Positions 49,601-60,200 of a DNA stretch of 64,000 nucleotides are shown in pieces; the stretch's first letter is position 1, and the number at the start of each line of letters is the position of its first letter. Both the position numbers and the translations under genes were made by a program. Under the pieces are notes generated by a model. It ran no database searches. It saw nothing but the letters and a program-made list of their open reading frames with translations, and was not told the origin of the DNA. The DNA is taken from assembly GCA_020064725.1 (NCBI GenBank), contig JAGTWJ010000002.1, positions 2,542,001-2,606,000 on the forward strand, written 5' to 3'. Origin of the DNA: Drechslerella dactyloides. Lineage: Eukaryota; Ascomycota; Orbiliomycetes; Orbiliales; Orbiliaceae.

Positions 49601-50481
49601 TGCAGTGATATGGGATATCAGAGAGCTTGAAACCAGTCCTCTCGGACGTGTAGTCCAACTACCGGTTCTCGCAGTTGGACTGAAGCCCGCGAAGGATGAG
49701 CTGCTGAAAGCCTCCATGATCCTGCTGAGCACCACGCCTAACGGCGATGCCAAATCGGTCGACTCAAGGCAAGTCCTATCTGCCCATGTCAGCCACCAAT
49801 CATGCAGTAGCGCTAACCCGTGCCACAGCATCACGGCAATCGTTGTGCATTTCGCTCACCTGTACGCTACGAGAGACGTCGTCGACCTGGCAATCAGCCT
49901 CGCGAAACACTCGTCGACCGGCAAGTTTGTGGAAAGGATTGAGCGAATCAACCGCATCAAGGGCATCTTCACTTCGGATATGGTCAATGCACGAGAGCTC
50001 GCCTGGGTTCGTCCGCCCCGTTCCTTCCTCGCATATCCGTCTCTTCCCGACCTATATTATATATTAACATTCTGAGTTATTTTAGCACGCCGGTCAGATT
50101 CTCGCTGCAGGCCGACGTTATAACCTCCACACGAGTGGCGACTGTCTTCGCGTCTTCATCGCAGGGGTTTATCTGCATGCGTTCGCCAAATATTTCCCGA
50201 CTATCCATTACCTCTCCTCCGTTACCGAAGAGCATTCGGCACCTCCCCAGGACGATGCGATCAGGTTGGACAGTCTCTTCTGCCACTCAGACAACGAATC
50301 GATCAATCATTGGATCAAGCACGGTGGTAAGGCGCGGCTCGAGCGCATCGGGGATCTCCATTCGATTGAAGGCGCGAGGGAGGTGCTCAGGCTTGTCGAG
50401 TCACTGCTTCAACGTATGAAGCTCTGGGGCATGTGCGAAAAGTTCCTCAAGGTTGTCCAAGAGATATTGCACGAGGACTAG
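46686..50481 (+). CDS. Transcription factor with two C2H2 fingers and a Zn2Cys6 cluster
   Basis: Exons: 46686-47541, 47617-48803, 48877-49272, 49350-49536, 49606-49768, 49829-50006 and 50086-50481; about 1,120 residues. Finger 1 C59-C62-H75-H79, finger 2 C90-C93-H106-H111, then C126-x2-C129-x6-C136-x13-C150-x2-C153-x6-C160, a complete fungal binuclear cluster. An acidic DDDDVDDDDDDIN run follows. The C-terminal half has fungal transcription-factor (middle homology) features: NEFIQLYLKHFHSVLPMLHV, LAWCIFECDCAISVLTNRR. Introns are short. 47542-47616 (GTGAGT...TTTAG) and 49769-49828 are multiples of three without stops, so retention would add 25 or 20 residues. The latter intron starts with GC (AG-GCAAGT) and has a GCTAAC branch site. 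Nuclear, DNA-binding; target genes unknown. Confidence 0.9.
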
Positions 50482-53400
50482 GCCGGTGATAATGATATTG
50501 GTTTCTCGCTGGCTGGCTGGGACCCCGGACGATCGACGTTTCATTTTTTTGTTATTTGTTTTCTCTTTGCTGCATTGCAATGCCGGACGACTGACTCGAG
50601 TAATACCCCTTGCCATAATTTATCTCCATCATTTTATTCATTCCTTTGGATTTGGCTTGACTGCTCGTCCGTGCGTTATGATACGTGTCCTATATAGCCC
50701 TTTAATCTGTTGCCATTTAGACTAACTCGGGTTTTAAAAAAATACTTATTCCCTCGGTCGAATTTTTCTTCCTTCCTTCATTGCGCATTATACCCCATAC
50801 CCCATGCATGTGCCGTTTTCTTTGGTCTATTTTGCCACTTACTTACCTAAGTATACTATACTATATACCTCTTCCCCGACTACTCATGCACTACCTCCTG
50901 TAGATATCTATCATTTTTCTTTCTTTCTCTCTTTCTCGCCTGCATCCCACAACTTTATCATGCACATAGGAACCGAGCTTCATTAGGCAAATATTTCACA
51001 AACCAGCCATAGCGAACGTACATGACATAAAACAGAAGACAAAGAAAACTCTTCCCTGTTGCGCAACTATACATGATGCATCTTAGTACATACTCACTTA
51101 TATCTCCATTAGGTCAAAGCCGGAGTAAGATATTGATACTGCTGCAACTCGATAGCAACGGCAAGAAACGTTTACTGCCGACTACCATCTCCCACATGGC
51201 CATTGCCGATTCGCCATTTGAAATCATCTCCTTCAGCAATGTGCAGATGTGTGCGGATGGCATATGGACGGAAATACAGACATACATATTTCCGGCCATC
51301 CACCACGCGCGACGGCAGCTGGCTAATCTCATCCCATGTTCGATTCGGCCATGCCATCTGTAAGTGCACCCTCTTCTCACACTTTTGTCCGCTCTGGAAT
51401 GGATAATACGACCCTTCGCATTTTTCGATATAAGGGAAAGCATAGGGAAACAACAAATCCCACCCACCCACACGAGTGAATTCGTGTCTATGTACACACT
51501 ACTTCTTACCAACATCATTCATGCGACTGGCCGCTCCGCTGTCCTGCGTCTGCCTATTGGATGTCTTCCCATGAACCAGAAGGCCGGGTCCACATCTGTA
51601 TGACACCGCATTCCTCGACACCATCGAGGAGAATTTTTTGAAAAAAATAAAAACCAGGAAAAAACAAGGCGAGAGGCAGGACGGACGGGAGGAGAAAAAA
51701 GAAAAGGAATTCGTCCCAGTTAGAAGATGCTTATGCGTCTATAGACATGTACAGTGCACTGCAGCGACATTCGAACCCGCCTGACAAGTTTCTGTGGGGA
51801 GAAGGGTGGGGGAGACAGATGCATCATCAATCCACCCACCCATTCATTCCGTTCTTCTTACTTCATGGTGGCAACCGGAGGACAATATTCTCAGGAGAAA
51901 TACTCAAGGGAGCTAAAGTATGGATAGTTCAGGGCTCGTGGGCATATGCACGAAGGAGGGTGTTCATGTACATTCGGTAAACCGCGCCGACATTGGCAAA
52001 TCAGAACCCTGGAGCCTGCCAGCGAGTCTGACACGAGACGAAGATGCAGATGCAGATGCAGATGGTTGCATGGGGACACGCTTCGCATGCATCGACCGGA
52101 ACTGCAGCCGGTTTAGGATCCGAGGTCGCTGATCCTATCACATTGTTGTGTGTATCATCTCCCATCCATCCTGCCATCCATCCATCCACACATCCATCAA
52201 TGCATCCCAACCCGCGAGCTAGCTAGCTACCTGCGAGCAACCAAGCTGGTCTCACGCCAGCAGCTCAGTAAGTCCTCAACTAAGTAGCTCACACCTGCAG
52301 GATGGACGCATAGCATGCACAATTGAGTTCCTCGCACGCAGATGCAGACCTTTAATCGTCTCCCGTCCGCATCACCTCATTCATTCTTACGCACTTAAGT
52401 ATCCACTTCGAGCTTGCAATTGGGAGGTTATGTTACGTACGTACGTACGCACGCGTACCTGCTGTCCTTGTACCATCTACATGTCGCCATCGGCATGCAG
52501 TTGTCCGGAATACCCCGGAGGGCCATGCAGCAGGTAGGTACATGGCGTTCGTGAGGTGTGGGTATATCAGAAATGTCTGCCATAGCGCGTTAGGCAATAC
52601 CCTTGTCGGGCTGCAGCATTGCAGCTCTGCATCTGCTGTCGGGCTGGTATTTTCATTGGCACGGACAGCTTACTTTGACCTACCTAGACGGCACAGAGGG
52701 TTATACGTTGAACGGGAATGTAATTTTTTTTTTTCCTCTTGGACTTCTTGGACGGGACAACATTTTTTTTCTTTTCGTATGCCAACCCTGGACTGGGTTG
52801 CATGACATGAGCGAGCAAGAACAAGAACAAGAAATCGAAGTCAGTGTGTATGAAGAGTAGGTGAGAGGGAGGGCGACCCGACTCCACACACCCTCCATCT
52901 TTAACTGCGGACGGGCAATTTCTTACGGCTGGCGCGCGCACACACATACATATGCAGTCGACATGATTCCCGTTCCAGTGTTTTTTCTCATGCCGGCGTG
53001 ATTCCAGTCCAGTGTTTTTCCCCCTTGTCTGCAGCCCGTTGCAGCGGTCCGCTTACGCAAACGGATGGGATGTCAAAGTGGGGAACTGTGAGGAGAAAGA
53101 GGAAAAGAGGAGCGAGCTAGCTGGCAGGCATCCAACACGGACAGGCAGACAAAAATAGGACGATTACTTTCCTTTAACTGCAGACCGCCTTTTCCTACCT
53201 TTTTTCTTTTATTTTTTTTCTTTTCAGTTGGTTTGCGTAAGTTCTGTTTGAAGTTCTCGGGTGCGCTCCGAGGATGGGGCACCAAAAAAAACAACCTGGG
53301 GATACGTCCAAGTAAACTTTCTGGCGCGGGCGCCAACCTTCGCTTCCGCCGAAACGAGAGACAGTCTTGATTCAGGCTGCCAGAGCGGGGAGGCTTTCTT

Positions 53401-53855
53401 TTCTCGAGTACGCACTCGCGCCCCGAGGATATGGTTCCAGCCGGAAAGTCAAAATACTCAACGTGGGAAAATAGCGGCCGCCCCATGCGTCTGTGTGTAA
53501 CGTCTACGCACTGTTTTGTGTTGCGCGCAAGGTTCTACAGCCTGCTCTTCTGTTGCATTTTTTTAGACTTTGTGCCGGAATGGTTCCCGCGTGCGGCCGC
53601 GTGGTGATGCTGTTCGAGGGGATATGCGCAACTTCGTAGGGCCATGGAGGCCTCAACCCTCGCAAGGCCAGATGCCTCAGTTAGTTCAGTCAGCCACAAT
53701 GGGATTTGCGCACCTTCGTTCATTCTACATGGCATCAGCATCTACTACGAAGCAGGCGTTTTATCGACGGTGGAATTCAATATCAGAAGGCGAGCCCAAA
53801 TCATCGGAGTACGATCACGGGTAGTTGAATTTGGTCAGGTTGACATTTATATAAA
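50482..53855. other. Gene-poor intergenic region
   Basis: 3.4 kb. T-rich downstream of the zinc-finger gene (50530-50960), then mixed DNA with CATC tracts near 52161-52200, (ATGCAG)n near 52043-52060 and (ACGT)n near 52436. Open frames on both strands are short and overlapping. No supported gene. Confidence 0.45.
52161..52200 (+). repeat. (CCAT)n tract
   Basis: Repeated CCATCCAT units with interruptions, the same repeat family as the tracts at 23689 and 27237. Confidence 0.75.
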
Positions 53856-55156
53856 ATGGCACAACCCTTTACACAACTCTTTAGAAAGGCGGTGATACTA
53901 GTCTTTGCCTCCTTATCGCTAGCAGCACCGGAGCCCTCGCCGGAGTATGGCGGGCTGATCCGTGGAGACGACCAGCCGCTGGAAGACGGGCTGCAGACCC
54001 GGCTGCCGGCATACCGACTAAAGCTCATATCTATCCACGCCGCGTTCGCGGCGGTGGCGTGGCTGTTTTTGGCACCGGCCGCTGTCATCATTGCGAGGTT
54101 CTTCAAGTCTGCAGGTATCGGTAAACGGCGAAGATGGTTCAGTATCCATTTCGTGCTGCAGCTGGGCACTGTATCGTTTATGATTGTGGGTAGGTACATA
54201 TACATGCATGCGCATGCATGCATGTGCAGCGGACCCAACTTCTCGTAACTTTTTTTCATGTCGCACCTGATATTCGTGTCACACCTAACTGTGCAACCTA
54301 CAGAGGTCGTCGAACGTTTGCTGACATCTGTTCGTCCATGCGAGCAGCCTTCGTGACCGGCTACTACGCCGTCACGCCGGGGAGTCCGTACCAATTCAAG
54401 AACCCCCACTTTCAAATCGGAACTGCCGCCTTCGCAGCGGTCCTAGCACAAGCACTCCTCGGGATATTGAATCATTTCATTCTCCGCCCGCGACGTATGC
54501 AGATGCGCATGCCGCCCCAGGCACAGTACCCATTCAGGACGCCCTTCACTAACAGGCTCCATATCCTCCTCGGATGGTCTGTCCTGGGGCTGGGTATCGC
54601 CAACGTCCCCATCGGCATGGTGCTCAAGGGGACCAAGAACATAGAACTGATCCTCCTAGGCGTGTATATCGGGCTGTTATTGCTCGTGGTATTCATCCTA
54701 GAGGCGGTGAGAGGGAGAGATCGAGATGTCGTGAAGGAGGACGAAAGAGGCCAGTCGATGGAGAGTGTGCTCACAACCTCAGTCTCGTCCGAGAGTGTGC
54801 TGCCTGTTGCTGGGGGCCGGATAATCGAGGAGCTTCTGTACATTCCCGTGGACGACGATAGCTTCACGGATCTGCGGAGAGCGCTGAATGCTACTCAGGT
54901 GCCGGATACAACGGAAGCCAGCGGACACGGACGCGAGCACGGGCGTGAAAAACTGGTCACCGCCTCACGATCCGAGACAGAGCTGGCTCGTCACACATCG
55001 GAGGGGCCCGTTCTGAAAGAGACGTCGAGGGGTCGGCCAATCATTAACCCGTCAGGCGAGAAGTACCCAGCTGGTGAGGTGGCGGAGCATATAGACGGGA
55101 CGGAAGAACAGCAGCGGAAGGGTCGAGGGTCTTCAAAAGGAGTGGTCTGGGTCTGA
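53856..55156 (+). CDS. Cytochrome b561-like membrane protein
   Basis: Two exons, 53856-54189 and 54348-55156; 380 residues. The 158-bp intron (GTAGGT...GAGCAG, branch GCTGAC) is phase 1. An N-terminal hydrophobic stretch (10-24, AVILVFASLSLAA) looks like a signal peptide. Four or five membrane segments follow at about 56-78, 95-115, 133-155, 183-204 and 212-232. His61, His98, His132 and His183 fall at or near the segment ends, the spacing expected for the two haem b ligand pairs of cytochrome b561/FRRS1-type proteins. The cytosolic tail of about 145 residues is hydrophilic and disordered. No DOMON domain is visible, so this is the membrane core only. Likely transmembrane electron transfer; the partner is unknown. 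Confidence 0.8.
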
Positions 55157-56505
55157 CGGGAATCGCGATCGGGAACTGAAAGTGTCCTGTCGTGTACAGT
55201 TTAGATCCATATTCGTGTCTATTATATCGATGTAATTTATAATATTTTACAGATTCAGTTGCGTGTCCGTCTCTCGCGCTCGGAAATCGCATCTTCACAT
55301 GCTAGACACCGAGTGATGAATCTGACATATAACGCAGGACTTACTTAAGCACGCATTATAATTACATCATGATGGACGTCGTTGCATACGCGTAGCGTCA
55401 CTCCAGGCAGCGCTGGCTTGAGATGATATCGGTTACCGGATCACACATGCACATCGTGCCTCTATTTGCATGAGACAGAAGATTAAAAGAAGCCTCAGTC
55501 GAGCCGAACCGCAGCAAAGTTTGGCATTCAACCCACTCAACTCTCCAGTTCTGGTGGATCGATCGCAAATTGACATTGCATTGACATGGCCTGACACGAC
55601 ATATGACATGACATGACACGCCACAGCTGATTGTCGAGCTTGATATGACTTCAATGGCGCACTGCCGCATCGGGAATTCTCCACCCACTTGAAACTTGAA
55701 ACTCTCATTATTCTGGGTATGTACCGCGCCAAACCACAGAGATAGGTCCGCTTCGCAAAAGCCCCTCCCCCCTTAATCCGAGGACTATGGGCTATAAAAA
55801 GAATGAGGGCTAATAGTCCGGATAACGTCCCGCGGATAGCATCAAATCATATTGGACGCACCTATATTAATGTATATTTGTCCAGCCAAAGGAAAATCGG
55901 AGATGATATCAAGGAATTTGATATTTGAGTTTTTGCGGTGATGCTTAACTGTGGCAGCGGAGGAATGCGACGGTCAGAAGCTCGCGTGACTCGTTTAATG
56001 CTACAATCCATGGTTGAATCAATTGCTATATGAGAACAATAATAATACAAGCTTTATATATGTATATAAACGAGGGCGTCAAGGGGCAGTAGCTACAAGT
56101 ACACGGCTGTCGGGCGACAGTCGGTTTATAAGCGGGAGTGCCGTAAGCAAAGGCAATAACTGACGGTATGTATAGCTGGGTCGGCACAACCGGTACCAGG
56201 GCCGGTTTTCGACGGCCGGCGGACCGATATCAACGAAACAAAAATGTGGGGATCAAAAGTAAAAGCGAAGTGTCTTCATGCATGTCAGCAAAGTGGTGAA
56301 GAACGAAAGATTAAGGGGATGGACGGTTCGATTCGAATTCTTCGCGAGAAAAGGCTCGCCCTAACTGCAAGCCGACTAGTATGTTGTCCATGCACCACAC
56401 AGGATGTAAATGTACATATACATGCCCCCGCAAAAGCTTCTTTGGCATCTTCGCCTCGGACGTCTCCAGGTTTCGCAGCTCGAGCGCAAGGCGACGCCGG
56501 CTAGG
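55157..56505. other. Intergenic region, nothing recognised
   Basis: 1.35 kb between convergent genes. AT-rich at 55200-55260 and 55860-56075. No coding frame or repeat worth naming. Confidence 0.45.
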
Positions 56506-57276
56506 CTACCTCAAATGCAGTCTGCTCCGCATTGGATACGGATCTTCGGCGTAAGACTCTGCGAGGTATCGCCCGACAGCGTAAGGATACCGGCTTTCGT
56601 CTTCCGGGCCCGCCTCGCTTCGCAAATTTGAATCAGCATCTGACGGCCGTGATGGTGGTGGCGGTGGAGTTGGGAAAACCCGTAGTTCTGGGATGTGTCG
56701 GGGCGGAATGAATAACGCAATTGGAAGTGAAACGGCTGCTTCGTATCCGCCCGGGACGGGTACATCCGACGCGGAGAAAGATGTATGAGAAAGCAGCAGA
56801 GGGCCGCCCTGCACATGTACATGTACGTGTACGTGTACGTCGTCGTGGCAGCTGCTGGTCGCGACGAACTGCGCAGGGAGACTACGTTCGCGTTCACGAT
56901 TTCTCAGGCAGGACTGTGACTGCGTGTTGATGTTGGACTGCGCATGCAGTGGAGTATCAACGGCGGATGTCTCGGATGGTGCGGCATCGGTAACAGTCCC
57001 GGATGGCCGACGATGCTGCGATACGCGAATAGAGCTGGACCGTAGGTCGTTCGGAGAGGGAGTAAAACCGTAGCCGACGTCAGCAGCAGCGGCAGCAGAG
57101 TATGAAGTGTCAGCGCAGCTGTTTCTAGTTGACTGGGAGCTTTCTGGTTTGGGACCACGATCATGGGTCTGAGAGATGGCTGTGCCGTCTGGGATGCCGC
57201 CATTGCTGTGGGTGTGAACACACAAAGCCTGAGAAATCAGGCTTTGGAGCGACGCCGTCGACCGTGACGAGGACAT
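56506..57276 (-). CDS. Hypothetical protein with His-Val repeat
   Basis: An uninterrupted 256-residue frame from the ATG at 57276. Ser/Thr/Pro-rich and largely disordered. The mid-protein run DVHVHVHVHVQ comes from alternating GTACGT/GTACAT hexamers (56812-56840). A hydrophobic, Pro-rich patch (VSLPIALFIPPRHIPELRVF) follows. The tail contains YPYAVGRYLAESYAEDPYP, similar in a few residues to YLLGRYLADS in the product of 4055-4972. Other frames are partly open, so the gene call is tentative. No known family. Confidence 0.42.
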   Translation of the reverse strand: MSSSRSTASLQSLISQALCVHTHSNGGIPDGTAISQTHDRGPKPESSQSTRNSCADTSYSAAAAADVGYGFTPSPNDLRSSSIRVSQHRRPSGTVTDAAPSETSAVDTPLHAQSNINTQSQSCLRNRERERSLPAQFVATSSCHDDVHVHVHVHVQGGPLLLSHTSFSASDVPVPGGYEAAVSLPIALFIPPRHIPELRVFPTPPPPPSRPSDADSNLRSEAGPEDESRYPYAVGRYLAESYAEDPYPMRSRLHLR

Positions 57277-60200
57277 CGTGGCAAGACAGAATCAACTAGC
57301 TCTCTAGCTAGTGAGCTGGCTAGAGGATTAAGTCAGAACTGGGATATCGACCTGAACAACTGGTCAGAGAGGGCGTAGATGAATAGGGCCAATCTTTGGG
57401 ACGAGATGCTAGATGAGGTGTCGCTGACTATTCATCTGACAGACGGCGTCCAACGGCTTGGTTATATTGTGAACATTCTCTCCTCATTATTGGACAACCA
57501 TAGACTTGGGAGCCTGCAGTGCAGCCCATATTCCATCCAGCAGGATTCAGAGAGTAAGGGGTTATCAGGTTAATGCAAACACCGAGATCGAAGATTGCAC
57601 AGTAGCCGCCGTGTGTCGATACAGATGTCCCCGGTAATTTGGTACTGTTCCAGGCAGCCGGGACTGGATCCAGCAGAATGGAAACACGTCAACCACTCGA
57701 CCATGGGTGTATATGTCCGTGTGTGTGCTCCAGAAGTCGTGCATTGCAGCAAGCAAGCAGCTTCTGCGTCTTTAGCATGTTCCTCGAAGCATGCAGCAAT
57801 GCTAAGGACGTGCGAACCCCAGGCCTTCGGTGCAAGCTATAGGCTGGATGTCGGGCTATATCGCTTGTTACATAGCAGAACGACAGAGCTTCACCTTCTC
57901 TTGATCACCGAGGGACCCACAATGGTGTAGGCAGGTCCAATTGCATCGCGGACCTTCATTCCAGCCACTGAGGGAGAGCTCTCGGGGCTCGTTTCTACGC
58001 GAAAAGACCGCTGGGCATTATCCACTCTTGTGCAGTAATAGCATGCAGGATGCCAGCGATCAAACATGAAATAATCCCTGGTTTAGGATTAATTTGTCAA
58101 GTTAGCAGGCTTCTACATGTGCATGTACGTCTGTATAAGGTCTGAGGTATGGAGTTTGGCCGAGGGGGCTCGGGGAGGGGAGATCTGCCATGATGCAGGC
58201 AAAAGATAAGGGTGGTCTCGCGATATCATACTTACATACTTCATATATACATTCAAGGCGAAGTGAATATTCGGATCCGCGTTTAGCGGGCGGACGGACG
58301 GAGAGATCGATGGGTGCGAGATGCTGGGGATAATAACCGCACTCGAGCGAACGTTCTACCAGCATTCGGGTGTGTGCTACCCAGACTCTCGGGTCCCGTG
58401 GCGACAGTCCAATCGACGGGCGTCCGGGGAAGGAGCCGAGATTGCTTCCCGGTATCGACGCCGAAACGTACGTACGTACGTACATCCTGTCAAGCAACGA
58501 CACAGCTGCATGACCAATTTAAACGGTGATAGTTTTGCGGTGGAGCACCGTTCTGGTATCCTGAGACGGACAGATTGGCTAAATTTAAAGGAACGATGCA
58601 TGCAGTCAGCTGCACGGAAGGCTCAGAAGGGAAGAAATATCGCTTCTTCGATGCTAGTTTCTAAAGCTTCCAGATGAATGTATGTCGGACATTGCATTAT
58701 CGGCAGCCTAATCTGCTGAGTCAAAGGTTGATGTCCGAGAGGGACAAGCATGGTCCCTGTATACTCCAAGTGGCTTGGAGAGAAGGAATGTGACGAGTCG
58801 GTCGTAGGTGCATCAGCCCCCCCAGCGAGAGCAGAAGCTGTATGCGAAGCTTGACAGGGAACGCGAACGCTCCAGCAATCAGTCCATCCCGGCTTACTTT
58901 GTGGCTACGGACGAACATGACATGCCTGCCCCACGACAATTGCAGACGATTTTGTTGAGACCGAACGGATTGGAGAAGGTGTGCATAGCACAGTCGATAA
59001 GATGCAAAAGGCAAAACTCGGACTCTTAGGGAACCAGTTCCTCGGGATCCGGACCCGGAAGCGTCGATGCTGCAGCGGCTGCGGTCCCGTACGGACGTGG
59101 AGCCGGCGAGGGGACGTTGCCGGAGTGTGTGGTGTTGCCCGGCTGCCCGCGTGTCGGGTTGGCGGTGTGGTAATTTAACCTGCGGTGGAAGGGATGCTGC
59201 ATTGCAGGCTTCGAAACATGTTAACCCCGACAGCACGTCACCACCGCCCGTCAGCAAGCCTCGTATCTCGCCCCAACGGCCATGGGCTCGGGTTTCTATC
59301 CAAGCGAGAGGTTACCCAAGATTCTGTCTCCTCGACCAGCCCGCTGGGAACCTTCGCTGGCAGTCAATGGCCGGAATGCACACCCGTGGGGATGGCGGTG
59401 TGTCATCCATCAATCACAGTGCATGAGTGCGGTGAGCGCATCGATTGTTCCAAGTCGTGATCAGAAACGGTTCCTCGATCACGGCGGTCGCTGCAGCCTG
59501 CCACAGAAGCCGTGGTATTTTGACTTGGCCGAGTGGGAACGGAACATCTGGTGTCATCGATCAGAAGGAAACTTTTCTGACAGCTGGCCGGGCATCTCCT
59601 TGCGCTACGATGCCCTGGTCGGCGGGGAGCTATGACCTGGACCCGCTAGTTTTCGAGGCGTCTCGTCGATTCCCAGATGAATGCTCGGCTCAACCGCCTG
59701 ACTCCAGGAGCAGCCTTCTTCGCATCGAATTTCGTTATTCCCTCACCCAAAATGGTGCCGAGGAATGCTGCATGCAAAGGCGATCGTTTCAAGCTGGAAG
59801 AGCTTTAGTCATGGCGCGCACCCCTCTCGCGGAAGCTACGGATCCTGATTGGTGCCTTCCTCAGCGCTCAGGAATCGACGGCCGAAGTTCAAATCTCATG
59901 CATGTCTTTGACACCTCGTTTTCCGGGTCCAGACTCGCCGCTTTGTTCGACAGATTTCATGGCTGGTGGCTTGGAACCACGCTGCTGGAATACACGACGC
60001 TGGGACTTCAGAACGGGTCATGATCATGCAGTTACGGCTGGATGGTGTGTGTCGGCTTATCTCAATGCGGGCTTTCTCCATACGTAAGAAGGGTATCGTT
60101 CGGGGAACTGAAGGTAGCGGTGAGCTTTCCCTCTTGTGCTTTCTTTCCTTCTTTCTTTTTCCTTTTCAACCACACAGCTCACCCGCGGCCTGCATGCCGC

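Noticed and set aside
51764..51784. ATTCGAACCCGCC resembling a T-loop
   Set aside because: Flanking bases do not pair as a T-stem and no cloverleaf can be drawn.
59445..60023. 192-codon plus-strand frame
   Set aside because: Composition looks random, other frames are open beside it, and no splice or family evidence was found.
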